From assembly GCA_002440705.1 (NCBI GenBank), contig DJVA01000084.1, positions 1 to 50,053 on the forward strand: 50,053 bases of DNA, written 5' to 3'. Position numbers and translations under genes: made by a program. Numbering within the stretch: position 1 is the first letter of the stretch; each line of letters starts with the position of its first letter. Below, piece after piece: positions 7,706 through 16,468 of this stretch. A model generated the notes under the pieces. It had not been told where the DNA came from. It saw only the letters and a list, made by a program, of their open reading frames with translations, and made no database searches. The stretch comes from Flavobacteriaceae bacterium UBA6268. Its GTDB lineage: Bacteria; Bacteroidota; Bacteroidia; Flavobacteriales; Flavobacteriaceae.

Positions 7706-8544
7706 ATAATACAATAAACATAGTAAAACATTCTGGAGACGTTGTTCCGTTTGATGTTATAAAACTTATCGATTCTTTACGTCGAGCCAAAGCAAGCGAA
7801 GAACTTATTCAACAAATTGTTGAAGAAGTAAAAGCATCACTTTATGATGGGATGACCACTAAACAGATTTATAAAATGGCTTTTAAAATGCTTAAGGGCA
7901 AATCTTCTGTTAGTGCTTCTAGGTATAAACTTAAAAAAGCACTTATGGAGTTGGGGCCAACAGGATTTCCTTTTGAGAAGTTTGTGGGCAAAATTCTTCA
8001 GGAGGAAGGATTCGAAACAGAAGTTGGAGTTATTGTACAAGGCCATTGTGTAAGCCACGAAATAGACGTCGCGGCTCTTAAAAATGACAAGCACTACATG
8101 ATAGAATGCAAGTATCATAGTGATAAGGGGCGTTTCTGTGATGTTAAAATACCATTATACATACAATCCAGGTTTATCGATGTCGAAATACAATGGAAAA
8201 AACAACCTGGTCATGACACAAAATTTCACCAGGGTTGGGTATTTACCAATACCCGATTTACTACCGATGCCATACAATATGCAAAATGTATGGGGTTGGG
8301 CTTAACTAGCTGGGACTACCCAAAAAACAATAGCCTTAAATATAGAATTGACAGAGCAGGGTTACATCCCTTGACATCGCTCACAACGCTTACCAAAACT
8401 GAAAAATCAAAGCTATTGGAAAGAGGCATAGTACTCTGCAAAGAGCTCCACAATACACCAACTTTATTAAGTCAAATCGGGATAGATAAAATAAGACACA
8501 AAAAGATTTTGGAAGATTCCGAAGCACTGTGTAAAAACTTTTAA
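7702..8544 (+). CDS. ATP-cone / Mrr-like nuclease fusion
   Basis: 280 aa. Residues 4 to about 85 form an ATP-cone (KHSGDVVPFDVIKLIDSL ... SRYKLKKALMELG), the allosteric nucleotide-sensing domain of ribonucleotide reductase and NrdR. Residues about 88-200 look like a PD-(D/E)xK restriction-type nuclease: GFPFEKFVGKIL, HEIDV (E120, D122) and IECKYH (E135-C-K137). An alpha-helical tail follows. A nuclease gated by ATP or dATP level is the simple reading. It overlaps the Usp gene by 4 bp and lies upstream of a beta-CASP RNase. The real target (DNA or RNA) is unknown. Confidence 0.75.
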   Translation: MNNTINIVKHSGDVVPFDVIKLIDSLRRAKASEELIQQIVEEVKASLYDGMTTKQIYKMAFKMLKGKSSVSASRYKLKKALMELGPTGFPFEKFVGKILQEEGFETEVGVIVQGHCVSHEIDVAALKNDKHYMIECKYHSDKGRFCDVKIPLYIQSRFIDVEIQWKKQPGHDTKFHQGWVFTNTRFTTDAIQYAKCMGLGLTSWDYPKNNSLKYRIDRAGLHPLTSLTTLTKTEKSKLLERGIVLCKELHNTPTLLSQIGIDKIRHKKILEDSEALCKNF

Positions 8545-8568
8545 AAAAACAATTTTAAAAAGAACAAG

Positions 8569-8823
8569 ATGAAAACAGAAGAAGTAAAACAACAGGACAG
8601 CATAAATTTTGAGCCATTTTACGAGGCATTGGAAGATGACCCAGAACTGCTTGAAGAAGCCTTGGAAATACTATTGGAAATGGTAAACTTTGAACCTTCA
8701 TCCATTAAAAAGTTAGCCCTTTATATCAAAGAGGATTCTCGAAATCTTTATAATGAAATGGTAGAGTTATACAAATCGACTCAACACAAAAGTAACACAC
8801 CTTCTTGCTGTGGTGGCCACTAA
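8569..8823 (+). CDS. small acidic protein with CCGGH tail, unknown
   Basis: 84 aa. It is rich in Glu and Asp and predicted largely helical (FYEALEDDPELLEEALEILLEMV), ending in PSCCGGH. The Cys-Cys and terminal His could bind a metal ion. No signal peptide and no family recognised. It lies between the ATP-cone nuclease and the beta-CASP RNase with 24 and 15 bp gaps, so it is probably co-transcribed and may act as a small partner or inhibitor of one of them (speculative). Confidence 0.6.
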   Translation: MKTEEVKQQDSINFEPFYEALEDDPELLEEALEILLEMVNFEPSSIKKLALYIKEDSRNLYNEMVELYKSTQHKSNTPSCCGGH

Positions 8824-8838
8824 ATAAATATTATAAAA

Positions 8839-10215
8839 ATGAAAAATAATAAAATAAACATCCATTTTTTGGGAGCGGCTGGTACAGTAACCGGTTCCAA
8901 ATATTTAGTGGATACTGGAAACAAAAAAATACTGATTGACTGCGGATTGTTTCAAGGCTTAAAAGAGTTACGTCTCAAAAACTGGGAATATCTCCCTGTG
9001 AACGTTTCAGAGATTGATGTGGTTTTGCTCACACACGGCCATATGGACCACACAGGCTATCTACCAAGATTGGTCAAGCAAGGATTTAATGGTTTTATTT
9101 ACGGTACAAATCCAACGTTGGATATTGCCAAAATCATTCTGAACGATAGTGCTAAAATACAGGAACAGGAAGCCGAACGTGCCAACAAAGAAGGTTATTC
9201 CAAGCACAGTCCAGCAGAGCCACTATACGATTTAAAGGATGTTGAAAAAACCGTTCCACATTTTAAGGGCGTTCCGCAATCACAATGGATACCATTGTTT
9301 GATGGCATAAAAGCCCGTTTCCAATACAATGGACATATTTTGGGCGCCACTTACATCGAGTTGGATATACACGGAAAACGCTATGTCTTTTCAGGAGATA
9401 TAGGTAGAACCCATGATTTACTCTTATACCCACCATTAAACCCGAAAAAGGCCGATGTACTGTTTATTGAATCCACTTATGGCGGAAGATTTCATCCAGA
9501 GGAAGAAGAAGCCATTCCACAGATTGAAAAACTGGTCAATGACACCCTTGATAGAGGTGGCAGTCTATTTGTCCCAAGCTTTTCGGTAGAACGTGCCCAA
9601 CTTATGATGCTTATTTTTTGGAGATTGCTCAAGGAAAATAAAATACCAAAAGTGCAAATGATAATGGACAGCCCTATGGGGACTAATGTACTAGAACTAT
9701 TCCACCGCACAAGAGATTGGCACAGATTAGAGGACAATGAATGTGATGAAATGTGCTCGCACTTTACCGTTGTAAGCAGTTATCGTGAAACTATGGAATT
9801 GCGGACTGATAATAAACCAAAAATCGTCATTGCCGGAAGTGGAATGCTTACTGGAGGAAGAATGCTTAACTATCTTGAAACCCAAGCTCAAAACTCCAAT
9901 AATACCTTGCTATTTGTAGGTTATCAGGCCGAAGGAACCCGTGGAAGAAAATTACTGGAAGGTAACAAAGAATTGAAAGTGTACGGGAAATGGGTGCCTT
10001 TTAAAATGCAGGTAGCCGAAATTGAAGGCCTCTCGGCACACGCAGACCATACAGAACTTATCGATTGGATGAGTAAGATAAAAGACAAGCCCGAGCGGAT
10101 TTTCATAGTGCACGGTGAAAAAGAAAGTGCAGAAGCATTACAAAAAGGTATCAAGGAAACCAATGATTGGGATGCTGAAATCCCACAATTATATAGCATT
10201 GAAGAAATAAAATAA
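8839..10215 (+). CDS. beta-CASP metallo-beta-lactamase RNase (CPSF/YSH1-like)
   Basis: 458 aa. Metallo-beta-lactamase motif HGHMDH (residues 66-71), a second metal region GHILGATYIEL and FSGDIGR near residues 165-190, the beta-CASP insert, GSGMLTGGR near 333, and a final SAHADHTELIDWM ... IVHGE from the RMMBL (Zn-dependent RNA-metabolising) domain. These enzymes cut RNA endo- or exonucleolytically with two zinc ions. Archaeal CPSF homologues and bacterial stand-alone copies share this layout. It starts 15 bp after the CCGGH protein and ends 3 bp before the AMP phosphorylase gene. Confidence 0.85.
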   Translation: MKNNKINIHFLGAAGTVTGSKYLVDTGNKKILIDCGLFQGLKELRLKNWEYLPVNVSEIDVVLLTHGHMDHTGYLPRLVKQGFNGFIYGTNPTLDIAKIILNDSAKIQEQEAERANKEGYSKHSPAEPLYDLKDVEKTVPHFKGVPQSQWIPLFDGIKARFQYNGHILGATYIELDIHGKRYVFSGDIGRTHDLLLYPPLNPKKADVLFIESTYGGRFHPEEEEAIPQIEKLVNDTLDRGGSLFVPSFSVERAQLMMLIFWRLLKENKIPKVQMIMDSPMGTNVLELFHRTRDWHRLEDNECDEMCSHFTVVSSYRETMELRTDNKPKIVIAGSGMLTGGRMLNYLETQAQNSNNTLLFVGYQAEGTRGRKLLEGNKELKVYGKWVPFKMQVAEIEGLSAHADHTELIDWMSKIKDKPERIFIVHGEKESAEALQKGIKETNDWDAEIPQLYSIEEIK

Positions 10216-10218
10216 ACT

Positions 10219-11721
10219 ATGGAACAACATTCAAATATATTAAAATACAAACATCTTGGAATCTACACCCAAAACGAAAATGTGGTATATATGCGTAATG
10301 ATTGCCATGTGTGTATTTCGGAAGGGTTCGAGGCACTCACAAGGATAAGGGTTTCTAGAGCAACCCGTTCAATAGTGGCAAGCCTCAACGTCATAAATTC
10401 AGATATTCTGTTGCCCAATGAGATAGGTCTATCAGACGCTGCTGCAAAAAAGTTGAATGTTTCCCCAAATGATATGCTGTATGTTTCTCATTTGGAACCT
10501 ATTGAATCGTTAAGCCACGTAAGGGCAAAAATTTATAATCAAAAGCTCAATTACGATGCCTATAATCACATCATAAAAGACATCGTGGAGGGAGATTATT
10601 CAAACATTCATCTTTCAGCTTTTATAACAGCCTGTGCAGGTGACCGAATGGATATTGATGAAATATCCAACCTCACTAAAGCCATGATTGCTTCAGGGAA
10701 GCAACTAAATTGGAACAAAGAAATCGTTGTGGATAAACATTGTATTGGCGGATTGCCTGGAAACCGAACCACCCCCTTGGTTGTGGCTATAGTCACTGCT
10801 TACGGGCTTACAATGCCCAAAACATCGTCCCGAGCCATAACATCCCCGGCAGGTACTGCAGATACAATGGAAGTACTAACTAATGTTACACTTTCTGCTG
10901 ATGAGATTGAAGCAGTAGTAAAAAAAGAAGGTGGTTGTTTTGTTTGGGGCGGTACTGCCCAACTAAGTCCAGCGGATGATGTGCTTATAAAAATTGAAAA
11001 AGCCTTGGACATTGATAGTGAAGGTCAGCTCATAGCCTCCGTATTATCCAAAAAGGCAGCCGCAGGTTCCACACACGTTGTTATTGATATTCCTGTAGGT
11101 GAAACAGCCAAGGTACGAAGTATGGAAATGGCTCAAAAGTTAAAAACCCGTATGGAAACTGTGGGTAATGCCGTTGGGCTAAATGTGAAAGTAGTTATTA
11201 CAGATGGTACGCAACCCGTTGGAAGAGGTATTGGACCAACTCTGGAAGCTATTGATATTTTAAAAGTTTTAAATAATGAGACAGATGCCCCCAAAGACTT
11301 AACAGAAAGAGCATTGCTTTTAGCTGCTGAACTAATAGAACTTTCTGGGAAAGTAGTAAAAGGAAAGGGATTGGAAACCGCACAGCAAATACTAAAATCC
11401 GGAAAAGCGTATGAAAAATTCCTTGCCATTTGTAAGACCCAAGGCCACTTTTCAAAACCTGTTTTAGCACCTTATAAAATTGAAATCAGAGCAGAAAAAT
11501 CAGGCAGTCTAAAGCGGATAGATAATCGAAAGATAGCAAAGCTTGCCAAACTTTCAGGCGCGCCCCAATCTAAATCCGCAGGTATTCTTTTAAATGTCCA
11601 TCTAGGAGAGCAAGTTGAAGAGAACCAATTACTATATACCATATATGCGGAATCCCAAGGTGAACTCAATTATGCAATGGAGTATAAAAATAATCACATG
11701 GATATTATAACCATAAATTAA
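10219..11721 (+). CDS. AMP phosphorylase-type enzyme (thymidine phosphorylase family)
   Basis: 500 aa. The first about 85 residues form the extra N-terminal domain seen in archaeal AMP phosphorylases but not in bacterial DeoA/Pdp. The catalytic core shows VDKHCIGGLPGNRTT (residues 171-185) and SSRAITSPAGTADTMEVL (203-220), the AMP-phosphorylase forms; DeoA would read KHSTGGVGD and SGRGLGHTGGTLDKLE. The expected reaction is nucleoside 5'-monophosphate + Pi to base + ribose 1,5-bisphosphate. Databases often label such bacterial copies thymidine phosphorylase. The next gene is a PRPP synthetase paralogue, 9 bp downstream, so a base/PRPP salvage route is likely. No RuBisCO or R15P isomerase is visible here. 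Confidence 0.82.
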   Translation: MEQHSNILKYKHLGIYTQNENVVYMRNDCHVCISEGFEALTRIRVSRATRSIVASLNVINSDILLPNEIGLSDAAAKKLNVSPNDMLYVSHLEPIESLSHVRAKIYNQKLNYDAYNHIIKDIVEGDYSNIHLSAFITACAGDRMDIDEISNLTKAMIASGKQLNWNKEIVVDKHCIGGLPGNRTTPLVVAIVTAYGLTMPKTSSRAITSPAGTADTMEVLTNVTLSADEIEAVVKKEGGCFVWGGTAQLSPADDVLIKIEKALDIDSEGQLIASVLSKKAAAGSTHVVIDIPVGETAKVRSMEMAQKLKTRMETVGNAVGLNVKVVITDGTQPVGRGIGPTLEAIDILKVLNNETDAPKDLTERALLLAAELIELSGKVVKGKGLETAQQILKSGKAYEKFLAICKTQGHFSKPVLAPYKIEIRAEKSGSLKRIDNRKIAKLAKLSGAPQSKSAGILLNVHLGEQVEENQLLYTIYAESQGELNYAMEYKNNHMDIITIN

Positions 11722-11730
11722 AAACATACT

Positions 11731-12624
11731 ATGAAAACGATATTATTTAGCCTTCCTGGAAATGAAAAGCTAACTGAACTATTGGCAACAAAAATGGATG
11801 CCGAAGTGGGAAAGACCACCTTACGAAAATTCCCTGACGGTGAATCCTATACACGCATATTATCAAATGTAAAAAATAAATGTGTGGTTTTGGTCTGTAC
11901 CTTACACGAACCTGATGAAAAGTTATTACCGCTATACTTTTTAAGCCAAACAGCAAAATCACTAGGTGCCATATGCACTTGTTTGGTAGCACCATATTTG
12001 GCTTATATGCGACAAGATAAAATATTTAATGAAGGGGAAGGTGTCACCTCTACTTATTTCGGAAAGTTGATTTCAGGGTTTGCGGATAGCATAACCACGG
12101 TTGACCCACATTTGCATAGAATAAGTTCTTTGGGTGAAGTCTATGACATCCCAAACAAAGTGATCCACCCAGCCGATTCTATTTCAAAATGGATAAAAGA
12201 GAACATCAAAAATTCAGTATTGATCGGTCCTGATTCAGAAAGTGAGCAATGGGTTTCTGAAGTAGCAAAAAATGCAGGAGCACCATTTACGGTATTGAAA
12301 AAAGTACGTCACGGTGACCGCGATGTAGAAGTCTCGGTTCCTGATGTGGACAAATACAAAGATGCTACACCTATTTTGGTTGATGATATTATTTCTACAG
12401 CACGTACCATGATTGAAACTGTCGGGCATCTAAAAAAAGCAGGAATGAAACCACCTATTTGTGTTGGTATCCATGCGGTTTTTTCAGGAAATGCTTATCA
12501 GGATTTATTGGATTCAGGTGTAGAAAAAATAGTGACTTGCAATACCATTCCACATCCTTCAAATACTATAGATTTAAGTGATATACTGGCAAAAGAAGTA
12601 AAGAAATTGATGCAACATATATGA
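11731..12624 (+). CDS. ribose-phosphate pyrophosphokinase paralogue
   Basis: 297 aa, close to archaeal-type PRPP synthetases and shorter than the roughly 315 aa of housekeeping Prs. Visible: KFPDGESYTRI (33-43), PYLAYMRQDK (88-97, canonical YxRQD), DPHLHR (125-130), and the PRPP loop VDDIISTARTM (217-227). In the loop the usual Gly before the last Thr is Arg. The family makes PRPP from ribose 5-phosphate and ATP; in this context it might instead, or also, use ribose bisphosphate made by the upstream phosphorylase (inference). The stop overlaps the next ATG by 4 bp. Confidence 0.85.
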   Translation: MKTILFSLPGNEKLTELLATKMDAEVGKTTLRKFPDGESYTRILSNVKNKCVVLVCTLHEPDEKLLPLYFLSQTAKSLGAICTCLVAPYLAYMRQDKIFNEGEGVTSTYFGKLISGFADSITTVDPHLHRISSLGEVYDIPNKVIHPADSISKWIKENIKNSVLIGPDSESEQWVSEVAKNAGAPFTVLKKVRHGDRDVEVSVPDVDKYKDATPILVDDIISTARTMIETVGHLKKAGMKPPICVGIHAVFSGNAYQDLLDSGVEKIVTCNTIPHPSNTIDLSDILAKEVKKLMQHI

Positions 12625-13265
12625 AAAAACAAAGCTTCATACTGTTTTTTATTCTATCAATAATAACAATGAATGGACAGACTGAAATGCTCATTGGGCA
12701 GATTTCAGGCAGAACTATAGTAAGGGAAAATTTTGATGAAGATGGTGTGCTGCTTAACAAACAAACGTTTAAAGCAGGAAAAATAATAAAAGAAGATAGG
12801 TATTATCAGATTGAGGTGATAACTGAACTGTTTAATGATAAAGAGAAATCAGAAGAAAAGTACACAACAACGTATCGTTGCAAACTAGATGAAGCCAGTA
12901 TTATGGTAATGGCATTTCCCTTTGCTAAACCAAACTCAAAGGAAACCGAAATCAATACTACTTCAAAAAAATTTAAAGAACTATACGATTTGGATATTCT
13001 GGAGGATATTGAACTGGAAATGAGTTTTGATTCGGGCTTGTTGAATTTCTTCGGTTCAAAAAGTACCATAAAGATTTACGACAGAAAATTAGAAGGTATC
13101 CAAAACAACATTCATTCAAAAATCAACATTAAAGCTTATGCTTTGGGCATCCGCATCAAACAACTTAACTATTCTGTCATCGAAAAATTAAACAGCAATG
13201 GTTTGTTGACCTTTCAAAAATTTACCGAAAAAGACGGCAGTTATTTTACAATGACCTATAATTAA
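12621..13265 (+). CDS. secreted protein of unknown function
   Basis: 214 aa. An N-terminal signal peptide (KKQSFILFFILSIITMNGQ, cut after about residue 20) is followed by a beta-rich domain with no recognised family. It overlaps the PRPP synthetase stop by 4 bp (ATGA), so it is translationally coupled to a cytoplasmic enzyme although it is exported. The RENFDEDGVLLNKQTFKAGKI stretch has the look of the short strand repeats of MORN/toxin-repeat-like proteins, but only once. Role unknown. Confidence 0.65.
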   Translation: MKKQSFILFFILSIITMNGQTEMLIGQISGRTIVRENFDEDGVLLNKQTFKAGKIIKEDRYYQIEVITELFNDKEKSEEKYTTTYRCKLDEASIMVMAFPFAKPNSKETEINTTSKKFKELYDLDILEDIELEMSFDSGLLNFFGSKSTIKIYDRKLEGIQNNIHSKINIKAYALGIRIKQLNYSVIEKLNSNGLLTFQKFTEKDGSYFTMTYN

Positions 13266-13271
13266 AACAAG

Positions 13272-13565
13272 ATGAAAAATTACGATACACTTTCCGAAGC
13301 TATAAATGAACTCCAAAAAAGAGGATATACTTATGATTTTAACCTCAAACCACACTGTTTGGAATGTGCCTCCCTTAAACTGGAAATTAGTCCTAAAGAC
13401 TTTAGAGTGGACGAAGTCCATCGTTTTGAAGGTATGAGCAGCACCGATGACAATAGCGTTTTATATGCAATTTCGGCAAAAGATGGGATAAAAGGCCTTT
13501 TAGTAGATGCCTATGGGGTCTATGCTGAAAATATCTCGGAAGCAATGCGAAGAAAATTACGATAA
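13272..13565 (+). CDS. small conserved protein of the PRPP/PPK2 cluster
   Basis: 97 aa, no signal peptide. It contains CLECASL (two Cys, residues 29 and 32, with a nearby His), then KDFRVDEVHRFEG, DDNSVLYAIS and GLLVDAYGVYAENIS. I recall many Bacteroidetes homologues of about this length that databases call phosphoribosylpyrophosphate synthetase; there is no PRPP loop or ATP site here, so that name is not supported and probably spread from the neighbouring gene. It lies 6 bp after the secreted protein and 11 bp before PPK2. Confidence 0.7.
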   Translation: MKNYDTLSEAINELQKRGYTYDFNLKPHCLECASLKLEISPKDFRVDEVHRFEGMSSTDDNSVLYAISAKDGIKGLLVDAYGVYAENISEAMRRKLR

Positions 13566-13576
13566 AACTGTAACCT

Positions 13577-14308
13577 ATGATAGACTTAAATACAATTTCA
13601 ACCCTTCCTCCCGCAGGTAGCTCAAAAAAACAATCCAAAAAAAGATTGTTAGGGATACGGGAAGAACTTTTTGAGCTTCAGAACAAATTTTATGCCGATG
13701 GGCGCTTTGGCTTGTTGATTATTTTGCAGGGAATGGATACTTCTGGAAAAGACGGTACGATTCGTAATGCGCTTAAGGGCATGAATCCACAGGGTGTTCA
13801 TGTAAAATCATTCAAAAAGCCGACCGAAGAGGAGCTCAGGCACGACTTTCTGTGGAGGGTCTATCCGCACTTTCCCCAAAAGGGCATGATACAAGTTTTT
13901 AACCGCTCGTATTATGAAGATATCCTGGTACCCAAGGTTACCAATTCCCTCGAAGAAGAAATACTTGAACACCGTTGCAAGCTATTAAAATATATGGAAC
14001 AGCATCTAAGGCAAAATAACATTCATGTACTCAAATTTTTTCTTCATATCTCAAAAGAAGAACAGAAAGAACGTATCAAAGAAAGACAGACCAAACCTTA
14101 TAAACGCTGGAAATACAGTGCCGAAGACGAAAAAGCGGCCAGCCAATGGGAAGTTTACAGAGAGGCTTATAATATGTTAATGAACAACTGCAACGACCCT
14201 CAATGGCACATTATTGCAGCCGACAAACGTTGGTACCGCAACTATTGCGTTGCCAAAATAGTATTGGAACACCTTAAAAAACATAATTTAACATATCCAA
14301 ATACCTAA
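13577..14308 (+). CDS. ppk2: polyphosphate kinase 2, short (class III-like)
   Basis: 243 aa, a single PPK2 domain. Walker A GMDTSGKDG at residues 52-60, NPQGVHVKSFKKPTEEELRHDFLWR, the Walker B-like NRSYYEDILV, and the lid region YKRWKYSAEDEKAASQW with the closing ADKRWYRNY. The pattern agrees best with class III PPK2 enzymes, which use polyphosphate to phosphorylate AMP and ADP. That would rebuild ATP without respiration. Assignment to class III is by resemblance of the loop sequences; substrate choice is not proven. It follows the PRPP/AMP-phosphorylase set in one run of genes. Confidence 0.85.
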   Translation: MIDLNTISTLPPAGSSKKQSKKRLLGIREELFELQNKFYADGRFGLLIILQGMDTSGKDGTIRNALKGMNPQGVHVKSFKKPTEEELRHDFLWRVYPHFPQKGMIQVFNRSYYEDILVPKVTNSLEEEILEHRCKLLKYMEQHLRQNNIHVLKFFLHISKEEQKERIKERQTKPYKRWKYSAEDEKAASQWEVYREAYNMLMNNCNDPQWHIIAADKRWYRNYCVAKIVLEHLKKHNLTYPNT

Positions 14309-14320
14309 AAATAGAACACT

Positions 14321-16468
14321 ATGGACAATCACAAAGAGCACAAGGACAAAAAAATGGACCATTCTAAGATGGATCACTCAAAAATGGATCACAGTAACCA
14401 TGACCATGCTAAGATGGACTCCTCCAAAAAGCAACACCAAAGAGAAGACCATTCTAAAATGGATCACGGAAGTGGAGACCATTCGGGCCATAACCCCGCT
14501 CACGGACAAATGGGGCACGACCACCATAAAATGATGGTCAAGGATTTTAGAAAACGGTTTTGGATATCTTTAATCGTTACCATCCCAATATTGTTCTTAT
14601 CGCCAATGATACAGGAGTTTTTTGGGTATGACCTATTGCTCCCCGGAAATCCGTATATCCTATTTGCACTATCAACATTTGTCTATTTCTGGGGTGGCTG
14701 GCCATTTTTAAAGGGATTTTATAATGAAATAAAATCCAAGGGTCCGGGTATGATGGCCCTAATCTCAATGGCTATAAGTGTGGCCTATTTCTATAGTGCC
14801 GCTACAGTTTTCGGACTCCCTGGGGAGGACTTTTTCTGGGAACTGAGCACCTTGATCGTCATCATGCTGTTGGGACATTGGTTGGAAATGAAATCGGTGC
14901 TGGGCGCATCCAAGGCACTCCAACTTTTGGTCAGTATGCTGCCCGCTGAGGCCCATAAAGTTGTGGGTGATAAAATTCAAGATGTAAAACTAGAGGATTT
15001 ATTAAAAGATGACATCATATTGGTTAAACCCGGCGAGAAAGTACCCGCGGATGGCATCATCACCGAAGGATCTAGCTACCTGAACGAGTCGATGCTGACA
15101 GGCGAGTCAAAACCGGTAAAAAAAGAAGTACAGGATAAGGTCATCGGAGGTTCCATAAATGGCAATAGCACATTAAAGGTCAAGGTTGAGCACACAGGAA
15201 AAGACAGCTATCTTAACAAGGTCATCACAATGGTTGAAGAAGCGCAAAAAACCAAATCTAAAATGCAAAACCTATCTGATAGGGCTGCAAAATGGTTGAC
15301 ATACATCGCATTGGCCATTGGATTTGGCACACTTGTGGTTTGGTTGATTTTAGGTTTCCCATTTGTTTTTGCATTGGAAAGAATGGTAACTGTTATGGTC
15401 ATTGCTTGCCCACACGCTCTTGGTCTTGCAATTCCATTGGTAGTTGCTATATCCACTGCAGTTTCTGCTCAAAATGGATTACTGATTAGAAATCGTACAG
15501 CTTTTGAAGAATCCCGAAAAATATCAGCTTTGTTGTTTGATAAAACAGGAACACTAACAAAAGGGGATTTTGGTGTCACAAGGGTTGAATCGGTTAACCA
15601 AAAATATACCACAGAAGAAATCTTAAGGCTTTCAAGTGCCTTGGAACAGAGCTCGGAACACCCAATCGCAGTTGGAATCATAAAAAAGGTCAACGATGAT
15701 AATATTACTATCCCAAAGTCAGAAAACTTTAATGCCATTACCGGCAAAGGTGTAGAGGCCAAGGTTGAAGGAAAACTTATTAAGGTGGTTAGCCCAGGTT
15801 ATTTACGAGATGAAAAAATAGACATTCCAAAAGATGCCTATAGTGATGCTGCTGAAACAGTAGTTTTTATCTTAATAAATGGGGAATTAACAGGATATAT
15901 TGCTCTAGCTGATGAAATAAGGTCAGAATCTGAAGATGCCATCAAAATATTCAAAAGGAATAATATCAAGGTGTTTATGGCTACAGGTGATAATGAAAAG
16001 ACAGCTAAAGCCGTTAGTGAAAAATTAGGGCTGGATGGTTACTACGCAGAAGTGTTACCACATCAAAAAGTAGAGATTGTAGGAGAATTGCAAGCAAAGG
16101 ATGAATTTGTAGCAATGACAGGTGATGGAGTAAATGACGCACCTGCACTTGCAAAAGCCAATGTTGGCATTGCAGTTGGTTCTGGAACGGATGTAGCAGC
16201 CGAAACCGCAGATATTATTTTAGTAAATAGTAATCCAAAAGATATTGCCAATCTCATTCTATTTGGAAAAGCGACCTACAACAAAATGATTCAGAATCTA
16301 ATTTGGGCAACGGGATATAATGTAGTAGCCATTCCATTAGCTGCTGGAGTACTATATTCTTCAGGATTTGTTTTGGGACCCGCCATAGGAGCAGTGTTTA
16401 TGAGCCTTAGTACCATTATTGTTGCCATTAATGCTCAGTTACTGAAACGAAAAATTGGTAAAAAATAA
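14321..16468 (+). CDS. copB: CopB-type P1B ATPase (CPH motif), Cu/Ag export
   Basis: 715 aa. The first about 70 residues repeat MDHSK/GHDHH units, a His- and Met-rich metal-binding tail in place of HMA domains. Then come the membrane pair, the actuator motif TGES, the ion-site motif CPH (residues 363-365, in IACPHALGL), DKTGTLTKG with the phosphorylated Asp407, SSEHPIA, GDN and GDGVNDAP. CPH defines the P1B-3 group (CopB), which exports Cu and Ag ions. It starts 12 bp after ppk2. The last intact gene of the AT-rich block; directly followed by a broken MFS gene. Confidence 0.9.
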   Translation: MDNHKEHKDKKMDHSKMDHSKMDHSNHDHAKMDSSKKQHQREDHSKMDHGSGDHSGHNPAHGQMGHDHHKMMVKDFRKRFWISLIVTIPILFLSPMIQEFFGYDLLLPGNPYILFALSTFVYFWGGWPFLKGFYNEIKSKGPGMMALISMAISVAYFYSAATVFGLPGEDFFWELSTLIVIMLLGHWLEMKSVLGASKALQLLVSMLPAEAHKVVGDKIQDVKLEDLLKDDIILVKPGEKVPADGIITEGSSYLNESMLTGESKPVKKEVQDKVIGGSINGNSTLKVKVEHTGKDSYLNKVITMVEEAQKTKSKMQNLSDRAAKWLTYIALAIGFGTLVVWLILGFPFVFALERMVTVMVIACPHALGLAIPLVVAISTAVSAQNGLLIRNRTAFEESRKISALLFDKTGTLTKGDFGVTRVESVNQKYTTEEILRLSSALEQSSEHPIAVGIIKKVNDDNITIPKSENFNAITGKGVEAKVEGKLIKVVSPGYLRDEKIDIPKDAYSDAAETVVFILINGELTGYIALADEIRSESEDAIKIFKRNNIKVFMATGDNEKTAKAVSEKLGLDGYYAEVLPHQKVEIVGELQAKDEFVAMTGDGVNDAPALAKANVGIAVGSGTDVAAETADIILVNSNPKDIANLILFGKATYNKMIQNLIWATGYNVVAIPLAAGVLYSSGFVLGPAIGAVFMSLSTIIVAINAQLLKRKIGKK

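Noticed and set aside
10219..11721. name thymidine phosphorylase (deoA)
   Set aside because: The core motifs and N-terminal domain are those of AMP phosphorylases.
13272..13565. name phosphoribosylpyrophosphate synthetase for the 97-aa protein
   Set aside because: No PRPP or ATP-binding motif and far too short; the name probably spread from the adjacent real Prs gene.
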